Shown one piece after another: positions 16,900 through 26,387 of a stretch of DNA of 64,000 bases (position 1 is its first letter; each line of letters opens with the position of its first letter). The notes under the pieces were generated by a model. The model was not told the origin of the DNA. It was given only the letters and a program-made list of their open reading frames with translations, and searched no databases. Origin of the DNA: JBHGBM01 sp041946965. GTDB taxonomy: Bacteria > Acidobacteriota > Terriglobia > Bryobacterales > Bryobacteraceae. The DNA lies in assembly GCA_041946965.1 (NCBI GenBank), contig JBHGBM010000021.1:1-64000 (forward strand), written 5' to 3'. A program made the translations under genes and the position numbers.

Positions 16900-17646
16900 A
16901 TGACGCGCGTTCTACTGTACAGCGACCAGCCCATTCTGGCAATGGGGCTGGAATCGGTATTGCGGGGCGTGGAAGGCTTCGACCTGGTTGGCACCTGCTC
17001 CTCGGTCGCGTGCCTCTCCGAAAAGCTCGAATCGGCGTCCGCCGATATCGCCCTGCTCGACCTGACCCCCGAGATCACGTTCGGCTCCCTCACGGACCTC
17101 AAGCGGCTGGCCCCGCATTGTCAGTTCGTGCTGTGGGTCAACACCATCTCCACCGAACTCGCTTTCCAGGCCATGGGCCTTGGTGTGCGCGGCATTCTGC
17201 GCAAGACGCTTCCCTCCGACCTCCAGATCAAGTGCCTGCAAAAAGTGCATGCCGGCGAACTCTGGTTCGAAAAGGCGTTGACCGACAGTTTCCTCTCCGC
17301 CCGCCGCGTGGCGCTCACGCAGCGCGAGGGGCAGCTCGTCAGCCTCCTCTCTCAGGGGCTGAAGAACAAAGAAATCGCCGCCACCCTCATGATCAGCGAA
17401 GGGACGGTGAAGGTCTACCTGTCGCGCCTCTTCCAGAAGGTCGGCGTGAAGGACCGTTTCGAACTGGCGCTCTTCGGCCTGAAGAACCTGACCACCGGAC
17501 AGGGCGCCGCCGTGGAGAAACAGGGCCGTCACGCCGAGAAGGTGGCCGGCCTGCGTTCGCTGGTGCTGGAGCGGCCCTCGCAGCCCGTGACTGCCCCGCC
17601 GCTGGTTACATCCGGCCGGATGGCCGCGCTCCGCCGCGCCAACTGA
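16900..17646 (+). CDS. NarL/FixJ-family response regulator
   Basis: A 248-residue protein with a receiver domain (about 1-120, phosphoacceptor D54 in LLDLTP, Lys in GILRKT) and a LuxR-type helix-turn-helix (LTQREGQLVSLLSQGLKNKE onward, about 145-205). The usual first acidic pair is reduced to S8-D9. A C-terminal tail of about 40 residues follows. ATG 16900 has GGAAGG upstream. The frame also opens at TTG 16861 but without a site. It is divergent from the Tad operon and so could regulate it. Confidence 0.88.
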   Translation: MTRVLLYSDQPILAMGLESVLRGVEGFDLVGTCSSVACLSEKLESASADIALLDLTPEITFGSLTDLKRLAPHCQFVLWVNTISTELAFQAMGLGVRGILRKTLPSDLQIKCLQKVHAGELWFEKALTDSFLSARRVALTQREGQLVSLLSQGLKNKEIAATLMISEGTVKVYLSRLFQKVGVKDRFELALFGLKNLTTGQGAAVEKQGRHAEKVAGLRSLVLERPSQPVTAPPLVTSGRMAALRRAN

Positions 17647-17700
17647 CCCCGGGCCGCTTTCGACGGCGCGCGTCCGGGTGTGGTACAAATCGGTATCGCT

Positions 17701-18450
17701 ATGAAACCGATTTGGGTTGCTGCGCTACTCGCCGCCGCGGCCGGCCAGGCCGCCGGGCCGCGGGTCCTGGTGTACACGAGGAACTTCGTGTCGTCCGGGA
17801 AGGGATTCGTCCACGACAACATCCAGAGCAGCGTCGATGCCATCCGGCACATGGGCGCGCGGAACGGATTTGCCGTGGACGCTTCCGACGATCCCGCCGT
17901 CTTCACGGATGCGAACCTGAAACGTTACCGCGCCCTGGTGTTTTCCAACAGCAACAACGAAGCCTTCGCGACCGATGCGCAGCGCGAGGCGTTCAAGCGG
18001 TACGTGGAAGGCGGCGGCGGCCTCGCCGGCATTCACTCCGCCACGGGCTCCGAGCGGCAGTGGCCGTTCTTCTGGTCCGTGATGGGCGGCAAGTTTCTCC
18101 GCCATCCCAAGTTCCAGAGCTTCACCGTGCGCGTCAAGGATCCCAACCACCCGGCCACCAAAGGCATTCCTGCGACGTTCGAGTGGGCCGATGAGTGCTA
18201 TTACAACGAGAACCTCACCCCCGGCCTGCGTGTCCTGCTGGTGACCGACCCCGCCAAACTCGACGACCCCAAGAAGTCCGAGTACCCCGGCGACCGCTTC
18301 GGCGATTCCCTGCCCCTGGCCTGGTGCCAGACCCAATTCGGAGGCCGGCAGTTTTACACCGCGCTCGGCCACAAGAAAGAGGACTACACCAATCCCATTC
18401 TGAACCGCCACATCCTGGGGGGCATCCTCTGGGTGCTGGGACGGGACTAA
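17701..18450 (+). CDS. Exported ThuA-domain protein
   Basis: A 249-residue protein with a signal peptide (about 1-19) and one ThuA domain, a class I glutamine-amidotransferase-like fold. Typical segments are VLVYTRN, GGGLAGIHSATGS, DPNHPATKGIP and the closing GHKKEDYTNPILNRHILGGI. ThuA-like proteins are common in carbohydrate-use loci and are often annotated with trehalose utilisation, but the enzymatic role is unsettled. The catalytic Cys of true amidotransferases is not evident. No clear ribosome binding site precedes ATG 17701. Confidence 0.88.
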   Translation: MKPIWVAALLAAAAGQAAGPRVLVYTRNFVSSGKGFVHDNIQSSVDAIRHMGARNGFAVDASDDPAVFTDANLKRYRALVFSNSNNEAFATDAQREAFKRYVEGGGGLAGIHSATGSERQWPFFWSVMGGKFLRHPKFQSFTVRVKDPNHPATKGIPATFEWADECYYNENLTPGLRVLLVTDPAKLDDPKKSEYPGDRFGDSLPLAWCQTQFGGRQFYTALGHKKEDYTNPILNRHILGGILWVLGRD

Positions 18451-18532
18451 TACCTGCCCGGCGGAAATGTGTGTCGGATCACAGCGCCGGACCCATCTCC
18501 TTGTGCGGCGTGTTACGTTGTGAGCGCCCGGC

Positions 18533-21500
18533 ATGGGAAGCACCCAACACCACCAGCCAAGCTGTTCCCCCGAGATGGAGGCGCCTCAGGCGTACCTGCT
18601 GAAGCTGGTGGACGCGCTGGGGCTTCTCACCGGCCCCGATGAAATCAAGGCCGCGGCGGCCGAGATGCTCGCCCGGCGCCTGAGAGTCGCTGCCGCGGGC
18701 TACATCGAGGTGTCGCCGGACCTCGGGATGATTCCCGCGGCCGGCGGGTATAGCCTCTCCGATTTCGGGGAGTCCGCCCAAGCCGTGCTGGCGGGAGAGG
18801 AACTCTACGCCGAGGACTGCGCGAGCATCGGCGCCGCGGCTTGCATTCCGCTTATGAACGCGGGCCGGCTGGCCGCCTTCCTCTACGCCGTCGATCCGCA
18901 CCCCAGGCATTGGCCGGAAGAGGACCGTTTCCTGCTCAGGGAAACCGCGGAGCGCACTCGCCGTGCGGTCGAGCGCGCCCGCGCCGAGTCCGAACTGCGC
19001 GCCGGCGAGGAAAGGCGCCGGAGACTGTTCCAGGCTATCGACGAAGGTTTTTGTGTCGCCGAGTTCGTGCGGGACGAATCGGGCCGCCCCGTGGATTTTC
19101 GCCATCTCGAGTGCAACGCCGCGTTCGAAAGGTTGATCGGTTGCGGGCCGGTGGTTGGACGCCTGGCCAGTGAACTTGCGCCGCAAGACTGCGAATTCTG
19201 GGTCCGCGCGTGCGCATCGATGGTGGATGCGGGCGCCGGCCGGAAACGCGTGGTCCACCACGTCGCGCAGACGGACCGCTGGTATGAGGCGGCGGCTTTT
19301 CCCTTCGGAGGCGGCGGCCGCTTCGCGGTGCTCCTCAGCGACGTCACCGAGCGCAAGCGGACCGAAGCGGCGCTGCTCGAGAGCGAGGAACGCTTCCGTC
19401 ACCTCGTCGAGTCCTATGCGCATGCCGTATGGGAAACCAACGCCGAGGGAGTGGTGGTCGCCGACAGCCCATCGTGGCGGGCCTTCACCGGCCAAACCTA
19501 CGAGGAATGGATCGGATACGGCTGGCTGAACGCCATCCACCCGGGCGACCGGGCCTGCGCCGAGCGGCAATGGCGCGAAGCCGTGGCGCAACGCCGCGAC
19601 GTGAATATGGAATTTCGGCTGAAGACCGCCAATGGCGATTGGCAGTGGACCAATGTTCGCGCCACGCCCATCTACGCGGCTGACGGCTCCCTCGTGAAGT
19701 GGGCCGGGATCAACGTCAACATCCACCGGCGCAAGCGCGCCGAGGAATCGTTGCGTGAGAGCGAGGCGCGGCAAAGCTTTCTCGTGCGCTTGAGCGACGC
19801 GCTCCAGCCGCTTACGGACCCTGTAGCCGTTCCGGCCGCGGCGGCCCGCGCACTGGCCGAACATCTGGGTGCGGGCCGCTGCTACTATGCGGAGGTCGAA
19901 AGCGAGACGTTCCCGGCTTTGGCGAGGCTGTGGCAAGCGGCCGGCATCCCCGGCCTCATGGCGGCGCTCGCCGAGGGCAAACCGGCCGTAGCGGAGAGCT
20001 GCGGGGAAACGGACGCGGCGCCGGCCGGCATTCACTCCTGCGCCGTCGTCCCGCTGATCAAGCAGGGCCGCCTGGCCGCGGCGCTCGGCGTCGCACAATC
20101 GGCGCCCCGCCAGTGGACGCCCGGCGAAGTCTCCCTGATCGGGGAGGTCGCCGAGCGCACCTGGGAGGCTGTGAAGCGCGCCCGCGGCGAAGAAGCCCTA
20201 CGGGAGAGCGAAGCGCGCTATCGTGCGCTGGCCGGCGCCACCTCGGAAGCGTTGTTTCGGATGAATCCCGACTGGAGCGAAATGCGCCAGCTCAGCGGCG
20301 GGGAGTTCCTCACCGGCGCCGAAACGCCGAGCCGCGACTGGCTTCAGTCGTACATCCCCCCGGAGGACCGGCATCTCTTGCGGGCAGCCGTCGCGGAGGC
20401 CATCCGGACCAAGGGCGCTTTCGAACTGGAACACCGCGTCCGGCGTAAAGACGGCAGCCTGGGTTGGGCGTTTTCGCGCGCCGTCCCCCGGCTTGACGCC
20501 GAAGGCGGCATCCTCGAGTGGTTCGGCGCCGCCAGCGACATCACCAAGCGCAAGCAGGTGGAACTGGACCTCAAGGAGAGCCGGAACAAGTATCAGGCCC
20601 TGATAGAGACCACCAGCGACTTCATCTGGGAAGTGGATTCCCAGGGCAGATACACGTATTGCAGCCCGCAGGCGGAAACCCTCTGGGGAATCAAGCCGGA
20701 AGAGATGATCGGGAAGACCCCCTTCGACGTGATGCCCCCGGAGCAAAAGGCGAGCGCCACGGCGGCGTTCGCCAATATGGCGAAATCGCCGCAGCCCTTC
20801 AGCGGGCTGGAGTCGGAAGCCTACGATGGGCAGGGCCGCCTTATCCACATCGAGACCAGCGCGGTTCCGTTTTTTGACGATCGGGGAACGCTCCTGGGCT
20901 TCCGGGGGATCTCCCGGGATATCACGGAACGCAAGCGCGCGCAGGAGGCGCTGGGCCGGAGCGAGCGGCTCTACCGGGCCATCGGCGAGTCCATTGATTA
21001 CGGGGTCTGGGTCTGCGATCCCGATGGCCGGAATACGTATGCCAGCGAATCCTTCCTCAAGCTGGTTGGCCAGACTCAGGAGCAGTGCTCCAATTTCGGC
21101 TGGGGTGACGTGCTGCACCCCGACGACGCCGAAAAGACCATCGCCGCATGGAAGGAGTGCGTGCGGACCGGGGGCAGGTGGGATATCGAGCACCGCTACC
21201 GCGGCGTGGACGGGAAGTGGCACGATATTCTCGCCCGCGGCGTTCCGGTCCGCGACGAGCGCGGCGAGGTGGTCTGCTGGGCGGGCATCAACCTGGACAT
21301 CTCGGCGCTCAAGCGGGCGCAAGAGGAGTTGCGCAGGAGCAACGCCGTGCTGGAGGCCTTCTTCGCGGCCTCGCCTGGCATCCTCAACATCGACGACGAG
21401 GAACTTCGTTACGTGAAGACCGATGCCCTCACCCCAACCTATTTCGGCCTCACGCGCGAGAGCATCGTGGGGAAAAGCATCGCGGAGCTCGCGCCCGAGT

Positions 21501-22846
21501 TCATGCGGGAATACGGCGCCATGCTGCGCGAGGTGATCGAAACCGGGCAGCCGCGGCTCAACGTGGAAGTGCGCACTCCGGTTGCGGACCGCGGCGGCGA
21601 GATGGCTTACTGGCTGGCGTCCTATTTCCCGGTTCCTCTGCCGGAAAACAGGCGCGGGGTCGGGGTGGTGGGCGTCGAAATCACGGAACTCAGGAAAGCC
21701 GAGGAGCGGCTGCGGCAGGCGCAGAAACTCGAGAGCCTCGGCGTGCTGGCCGGCGGCGTCGCTCACGATTTCAATAACCTGCTGGTGGGCATCGTCGGTT
21801 GCGGCAGCCTGGCCGAAGAGATGCTTCCAGCCGGCCACCCCGCCGTCGAGCTGATTCAGACCGTGATCAGGACCGGAGAACAGGCCGCCCATCTGACCCG
21901 GCAGATGCTGGCCTACTCCGGCAAGGGCACCTTCGTGCTGGAGCCTCTGGATCTGTCCGCCATCATTCCCGAGATGGCCGGGCTGATCCGGTCTTCCATT
22001 TCCAAGAACATCGCGCTGCACCTCAACTTGGGCCCGGCGTTGCCGTTCATCGAAGCGGACCGCGGGCAGGTGCAACAGGTGTTCATGAACCTCGTGCTCA
22101 ACGCGGCGGAGGCGATCGGCGGCCGCGATGGCGTGATCACCGTGGTGACCGGCGTCCGGGCCGTGGATGGCTCGTTTATCCGCCTCAATCCCGAAGCCGC
22201 GGATCTGCGGCCGGGGGAGTACGTCCTTCTCCAGGTTCACGACACCGGCTGCGGAATGGATGAAACCACCCGGGCGAGGATCTTCGATCCCTTCTTCACC
22301 ACGAAGTTCACCGGGCGGGGACTGGGGCTGGCGGCGGTCGCCGGCATCGTCCGCGGCCATAAAGGATGCATCCTGGTGAAAAGCGCTCCGGGCCAAGGCA
22401 GCGCCTTCACCGTGCTGTTCCCCCGCGCGGCGGCTCCCGCCGGACGAGCCGCCGTCCCGGCGCCCCGGCTGTCACTCCGCGGCTCCGGCGTCATTTTGGT
22501 CGTGGACGACGAAGCCCTGGTGCGGGAGATGGCGAAAAGGGCTCTCGAGCGCCACGGCTATACCGTGCTGGCAGCCGATAGCGGCCCGGCGGCCATCGAC
22601 CTGTTCCGGACCCGCTCGGAGGAGATCGCGCTCATCGTGCTGGATTTGAGCATGCCCAAGTTGAGCGGCGAGCAGACTCTGCCGCACCTCCGAAAGATCC
22701 GGCCCGAGGTCAAGGTGATCATATCCAGCGGATACAGCGAGGCCGAGACCATGCTGCTCTTCAAGGACGACCCGATTTCCGGTTTCATTCAGAAGCCTTA
22801 CACCGCCACCACCATCGCGGAAAAAGTGAAACTGGCCCTAACCTGA
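18533..22846 (+). CDS. Hybrid sensor histidine kinase with multiple PAS/GAF domains
   Basis: A 1437-residue protein with no transmembrane segment. By eye the order is: GAF-like (about 20-155), PAS (165-285), PAS (290-405), GAF-like (415-545), four PAS units (560-1065), HisKA with phospho-His H1078 in AHDFNNLL, HATPase (N box FMNLVLNAAEA, G1 DTGCGMD, G2 GRGLGLAAV) and a C-terminal receiver with D1371 in VLDLSMP. The two GAF-like units look duplicated (PLxxxGRLAAxL in both). It probably phosphorelays to an unlinked regulator or acts through its own receiver. ATG 18533 is chosen; ATG 18575 is a possible alternative. Confidence 0.93.
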   Translation: MGSTQHHQPSCSPEMEAPQAYLLKLVDALGLLTGPDEIKAAAAEMLARRLRVAAAGYIEVSPDLGMIPAAGGYSLSDFGESAQAVLAGEELYAEDCASIGAAACIPLMNAGRLAAFLYAVDPHPRHWPEEDRFLLRETAERTRRAVERARAESELRAGEERRRRLFQAIDEGFCVAEFVRDESGRPVDFRHLECNAAFERLIGCGPVVGRLASELAPQDCEFWVRACASMVDAGAGRKRVVHHVAQTDRWYEAAAFPFGGGGRFAVLLSDVTERKRTEAALLESEERFRHLVESYAHAVWETNAEGVVVADSPSWRAFTGQTYEEWIGYGWLNAIHPGDRACAERQWREAVAQRRDVNMEFRLKTANGDWQWTNVRATPIYAADGSLVKWAGINVNIHRRKRAEESLRESEARQSFLVRLSDALQPLTDPVAVPAAAARALAEHLGAGRCYYAEVESETFPALARLWQAAGIPGLMAALAEGKPAVAESCGETDAAPAGIHSCAVVPLIKQGRLAAALGVAQSAPRQWTPGEVSLIGEVAERTWEAVKRARGEEALRESEARYRALAGATSEALFRMNPDWSEMRQLSGGEFLTGAETPSRDWLQSYIPPEDRHLLRAAVAEAIRTKGAFELEHRVRRKDGSLGWAFSRAVPRLDAEGGILEWFGAASDITKRKQVELDLKESRNKYQALIETTSDFIWEVDSQGRYTYCSPQAETLWGIKPEEMIGKTPFDVMPPEQKASATAAFANMAKSPQPFSGLESEAYDGQGRLIHIETSAVPFFDDRGTLLGFRGISRDITERKRAQEALGRSERLYRAIGESIDYGVWVCDPDGRNTYASESFLKLVGQTQEQCSNFGWGDVLHPDDAEKTIAAWKECVRTGGRWDIEHRYRGVDGKWHDILARGVPVRDERGEVVCWAGINLDISALKRAQEELRRSNAVLEAFFAASPGILNIDDEELRYVKTDALTPTYFGLTRESIVGKSIAELAPEFMREYGAMLREVIETGQPRLNVEVRTPVADRGGEMAYWLASYFPVPLPENRRGVGVVGVEITELRKAEERLRQAQKLESLGVLAGGVAHDFNNLLVGIVGCGSLAEEMLPAGHPAVELIQTVIRTGEQAAHLTRQMLAYSGKGTFVLEPLDLSAIIPEMAGLIRSSISKNIALHLNLGPALPFIEADRGQVQQVFMNLVLNAAEAIGGRDGVITVVTGVRAVDGSFIRLNPEAADLRPGEYVLLQVHDTGCGMDETTRARIFDPFFTTKFTGRGLGLAAVAGIVRGHKGCILVKSAPGQGSAFTVLFPRAAAPAGRAAVPAPRLSLRGSGVILVVDDEALVREMAKRALERHGYTVLAADSGPAAIDLFRTRSEEIALIVLDLSMPKLSGEQTLPHLRKIRPEVKVIISSGYSEAETMLLFKDDPISGFIQKPYTATTIAEKVKLALT

Positions 22847-22854
22847 CGTCCGGC

Positions 22855-23829
22855 CTACCGGGCGGCTTCAATCTGCGCCTGGCGCGCAAAGTCGGTGGCT
22901 TCCCCGAGCAGCCTCAACGCCTCATGAGGCGCGTGGAATCCGCGCGAGCCGTCCGACCGCACCATGTCCAACCGGAGTTGAGCTTTGCGCCGCAGCGGGC
23001 CGCCCGCGGTCATGGCCGCTTCGGCCCGCGCCATGGCTCTTTCAGTGCGCTGCTGGATGGCGCGGGCGCGTTCGAGCATTTCCCGCGCCGCCTCCCGGTG
23101 GCACGCCGCGCAGGCGCGCGCGCCGGCCGCCAGCGGGCTGCCCGCGCGATGGTCCGTGACCCGCATGGCCCCGCGGCGCTCGCGCGGCATGTGACAATCC
23201 GCGCAGGCCACTCCGGCGGCCGCGTGCGTCCCCTGGCTCCACATTTCGAACTGCGGATGGCGTATCGCCAGAAGCGGCGTTCCGGTGCGCGGGTCCGGGT
23301 GGTCGGAGTAACCCAGCGCGTCGTAGTGCGCTTCGATGTCTTCGGCGCGCAACCCGCGCGACCACGGACGCGCCACTTCGCCCTTTTCGAAGTAGTACTC
23401 ACCGTGGCATTGGGCGCACACCAGCACCCGCAGATCGCCGGTGCGCCCCGCCAGCAGCGCCGGCCGGGTCAGCCGCAGCCCGGCGCTGTGCGGCTGGTGG
23501 CAATCCTCGCAGCCGATCGGCTCGCGCACCCGCTCCCGCAGCTCGTAATAGGAGAGCTTCTCGAATTGGCCCCCGGCCGCATGGCAGATCAGGCAGCCGC
23601 CCGGAACCGGCCGCAGCTTCGGGACGGCGTTTTCGTCCCGGTCCTTCAGCGAAAAGGCGTGGCCGCGGTTCTCGCGCCATTGGACTTCCACACGCGCGGG
23701 CGTCCGGTAACGTTCGTAGTCGTTGCTCCAGACATCGGCGGGAGCCCGCGCCGGTTCGCGCCGCACCAGCGCGCGCGATCCAAGGAACGCCGCCGCCGCG
23801 CACAGCAGGGCCAGGGCGGCGTACTTCAA
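22855..23829 (-). CDS. Short pentaheme NrfA-type cytochrome c (c552 family)
   Basis: A 324-residue exported protein with five CxxCH sites (C79-H83, C107-H111, C138-H142, C209-H213, C240-H244). The NrfA signature pieces are in order: LRLTRP with R119, CAQCHGEYYF with Y146, RHPQFEMWSQGTH with H191, and GVACADCHMP. The first heme site is CxxCH, not the CxxCK of classical NrfA. The calcium-ligand Gln before the catalytic His appears to be Arg190. NrfA reduces nitrite to ammonia in the periplasm. At 324 residues it is well below the usual 450-500, with a trimmed N-terminus. The start is TTG 23829, overlapping the FAD gene stop (TTGA). Confidence 0.82.
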   Translation of the reverse strand: MKYAALALLCAAAAFLGSRALVRREPARAPADVWSNDYERYRTPARVEVQWRENRGHAFSLKDRDENAVPKLRPVPGGCLICHAAGGQFEKLSYYELRERVREPIGCEDCHQPHSAGLRLTRPALLAGRTGDLRVLVCAQCHGEYYFEKGEVARPWSRGLRAEDIEAHYDALGYSDHPDPRTGTPLLAIRHPQFEMWSQGTHAAAGVACADCHMPRERRGAMRVTDHRAGSPLAAGARACAACHREAAREMLERARAIQQRTERAMARAEAAMTAGGPLRRKAQLRLDMVRSDGSRGFHAPHEALRLLGEATDFARQAQIEAAR

Positions 23830-25316
23830 CCCAGCCTCCGCAAGGCGCGGTCCGCCGCGGCGACCCCGCGGTATTGCGCCTCCTCGAAAATCGAAATCCC
23901 GCTCAGGTCGGAGTGCGCATAGAACACCGGGCCGGCCGCGTCCGCCATGCGCCGCCGCTGCCCGCTCGCCAGGAACCCCGGGACAGGCCGCGACATGGCG
24001 TGGCCCAGGCGCATGACGTCGATGCGCGAAACGCACTCGCGTATGTTGGGGTGCGCGCGGCCGAGGTCGTGCAGGATGGCCTCCTTCCAGTAATGCCAGT
24101 CCGTATCCAGCAGCAGCTTGCGGTTGCGCGTGGCCGGACCGTCCGCCAGCGCCCAGTAAAAGGTCCACACCGAACGCTCCGACGGGCGGCCCAGCCGCTG
24201 GTGGGTGGCGACCACGTAGCCCAGCGCCGGCGAATCGTAGATCACGTTGTCCCAGGCGGGCTCGCCTTGCGGATCCGGCGGGCGCTCCAGCGTGAGGTTG
24301 GCGGTCAGCCAGGGCGAATACTCGAACTCCGCCACCGGCGGCGCATCCTCCACGACATACGGGGCGAGAAAGGATGGCGCCGCGAACACCACCGCGTCGC
24401 ACCGGTACCGAGCGCGTTCGGTCCAGACCCGCACGTGGCTGCCTTCTCGTGCGATGCGCCAGGCGGGTTCGCCCGCATGCAGGCGCGCACCGGCGCGCTC
24501 GGCCAGGCGCCGGACGATCCAGCCGTTGCCCTCGGGCCAAGTCAGCGGTCCCTTCTCCTCGTGTTCGCGGGCGGCGAAGTAATGTATGCCCGCCCAGGCC
24601 GAGGTCTCGGCTGCGGTGGCGCCGTAGTCGTCCCGGCATCCATAATTCACATACCAGTTTAGATATGGAGAGCTAAGCTGCTGATCCCGCATCCATTCAT
24701 CCATTGAGATGCGATCCAGAACGGAGGCTCGTATGCCTCGCGCCATGGGGATGGTGAACTCGCCGGAACGCCGAAAACCCTCGATCCGCTCCTCAAACCG
24801 CCGGAACTGATCCGCTTCCCGTGCTGGCAGCGCGATGGCCGGCTCCAGCCCCTCCTGCCAGCGCCCGTGCAAGTAGAGCCGCTCCTGGGGCGAAAAGCAG
24901 AGATAACGCTCGTTCCACCCCTCCGGCGTCAGCACGCCAAGGTCGGCGAACATCTCCCGCACGAGTACGGACTTCGCGCCCGGCACGGGTACGTAGTGCG
25001 CCGCCCACGGGTAACTGGAAACCTCGTTTTCGCCCCAGCGGGAGACGCCGCCCGGCTGCGTTTCCAGCTCGAGGAGGATGAAATCGCGGAATCCCCGCTT
25101 CTCCAGCCGCCATGCCGCGGAAAGCCCCGCCACTCCCCCGCCCACGATCACGATGGGAACCCGGACTTCCTCGAGCGGCGTCCGGAAAGGTCCGCGGGTG
25201 CGGAACCTGTGCCCGGTGCGGTCGCTTTCGTTGACGAACCCGCCGGCTATAGGACGTTCCGTCTTACGGCCCAACCCGATCAACGCCGCGCTGAGAAACA
25301 TCCGGCGGGAAGGCAT
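23826..25316 (-). CDS. Tat-exported FAD-dependent amine-oxidase-like protein
   Basis: A 496-residue flavoprotein with a twin-arginine signal (SRRMFLS, residues 3-9), a dinucleotide-binding motif VGGGVAGLSAAWRLEKRG (58-75), and an amine-oxidase-type C-terminal flavin segment (GPVFYAHSDLSGISIFEEA). The Tat signal places the folded flavoenzyme in the periplasm. It overlaps the pentaheme cytochrome start by four bases, so electrons from the flavin may pass to the cytochrome. The substrate is unknown. Confidence 0.85.
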   Translation of the reverse strand: MPSRRMFLSAALIGLGRKTERPIAGGFVNESDRTGHRFRTRGPFRTPLEEVRVPIVIVGGGVAGLSAAWRLEKRGFRDFILLELETQPGGVSRWGENEVSSYPWAAHYVPVPGAKSVLVREMFADLGVLTPEGWNERYLCFSPQERLYLHGRWQEGLEPAIALPAREADQFRRFEERIEGFRRSGEFTIPMARGIRASVLDRISMDEWMRDQQLSSPYLNWYVNYGCRDDYGATAAETSAWAGIHYFAAREHEEKGPLTWPEGNGWIVRRLAERAGARLHAGEPAWRIAREGSHVRVWTERARYRCDAVVFAAPSFLAPYVVEDAPPVAEFEYSPWLTANLTLERPPDPQGEPAWDNVIYDSPALGYVVATHQRLGRPSERSVWTFYWALADGPATRNRKLLLDTDWHYWKEAILHDLGRAHPNIRECVSRIDVMRLGHAMSRPVPGFLASGQRRRMADAAGPVFYAHSDLSGISIFEEAQYRGVAAADRALRRLG

Positions 25317-25337
25317 TCGCCCGATAGCATATCCTGA

Positions 25338-25366
25338 TTGTTACGAACGCCTCAATACGCTATTAT
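25338..25366 (+). promoter_or_regulatory. Candidate promoter of the arg operon
   Basis: TTGTTA (25338-25343) and TATTAT (25361-25366) with a 17-base spacer, 29 bases before argC. The surrounding DNA is much richer in A/T than the rest of the window. Confidence 0.5.
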
Positions 25367-25370
25367 AAAT

Positions 25371-25386
25371 ATTCATCCTACTGAAT
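25371..25386 (+). promoter_or_regulatory. Possible ArgR (ARG box) operator
   Basis: ATTCA (25371-25375) and TGAAT (25382-25386) are the two conserved halves of ARG boxes (TGAAT-N4-ATTCA), arranged as the inner halves of two adjacent boxes. The right-hand box reads TGAATAAATAAACA. It sits just after the -10 element of the argC promoter, where a repressor would act. No argR gene is in the window. Confidence 0.35.
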
Positions 25387-25394
25387 AAATAAAC

Positions 25395-26387
25395 ATGGAG
25401 AGACTCCCTGTCGGAATCGTCGGCTGGCGCGGCTATAGCGGTGCGGAACTGGTTCGCCTCCTGGCTCGCCACGCGCGCGTCGAGCCCGTGCTGCTCGAGC
25501 ACCGCGAAGAGTCCGTGCCTCAACCCGGATTCCGCCAACTGCCGTGTACCCGTGAAGCCGCCCGTTCGGCGGGGCTTGCGGTAGTCTTCCTGGCCACGCC
25601 GCCCGAAGTCTCCATGGAGCTGGCCCCGGCTATGCTGGATGCGGGCGCGAAGGTGGTGGACTTGAGCGGCGCCTTCCGCCTGCGGACGCCGGAAAACTAC
25701 CGCCACTGGTACAAGGAGGAGCACACCCAGCCGGCGCTGCTGGCCGAAGCCGCCTACGGGCTGCCCGAATTCTGCCGTGAAACCGTGCGCGGCGCGCGGC
25801 TGGTGGCGAACCCGGGCTGCTATCCCACGGCGGCCAACCTCGCCATCGCACCGCTGCTGGCCGCGGGCGTGGTCGACCGGGGGGCGGGAATTGTGTGCGA
25901 TGCCAAGTCGGGAGTCAGCGGCGCGGGCCGCAAACCCACCCTTAAGACGCATTTCTGCGAGGTGGTGGATAATTTCTCGGCGTACTCCATCCTCACCCAC
26001 CGGCACGTGCCCGAAGTTTTGCAGATCTCCGGGCTCGAGGAAGCCGAATTCAGCTTCACCGCGCAACTGCTTCCGCTCGACAGGGGGATTCTGGAGACCG
26101 TCTATTTCCGCGGCCAAGGCGTCGACAGCGCGGCCGGCCTGGTGGAGGTGTACCGCAAGCGCTACGAAGGCGAGCCCTTCGTGCGCGTCTACAAGCCCGG
26201 GCAGGTTCCGGACCTGCACGCCGTGCAGCGCACCAACTACTGCGACATCGGCGTGGTTTACGACCCCGCTTCGCGCCGCGGAGTGGTGGTGAGCGCCATC
26301 GACAACCTGGTGAAGGGCGCCGCCGGACAGGCCGCGCAGAACATGAACCTCATTCTGGGATACGGCGAAACGGAGGGGCTGCTGTGA
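25395..26387 (+). CDS. argC: N-acetyl-gamma-glutamyl-phosphate reductase
   Basis: A 330-residue protein with an N-terminal NAD(P)-binding segment GIVGWRGYSGAELVRLL, catalytic Cys C142 in ANPGCYPTA, and a THRHVPEV histidine motif. It catalyses the NADPH-dependent reduction of N-acetylglutamyl phosphate, step three of arginine synthesis. It is the first gene of an argC-argB-GNAT operon and overlaps argB by four bases. There is no Shine-Dalgarno site before ATG 25395; the leader is AT-rich. Confidence 0.96.
   Translation: MERLPVGIVGWRGYSGAELVRLLARHARVEPVLLEHREESVPQPGFRQLPCTREAARSAGLAVVFLATPPEVSMELAPAMLDAGAKVVDLSGAFRLRTPENYRHWYKEEHTQPALLAEAAYGLPEFCRETVRGARLVANPGCYPTAANLAIAPLLAAGVVDRGAGIVCDAKSGVSGAGRKPTLKTHFCEVVDNFSAYSILTHRHVPEVLQISGLEEAEFSFTAQLLPLDRGILETVYFRGQGVDSAAGLVEVYRKRYEGEPFVRVYKPGQVPDLHAVQRTNYCDIGVVYDPASRRGVVVSAIDNLVKGAAGQAAQNMNLILGYGETEGLL

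Noticed and set aside
20198..22396. A 732-codon minus-strand frame antisense to the histidine kinase
   Set aside because: The kinase frame has complete HisKA, HATPase and receiver motifs; the reverse frame shows none.
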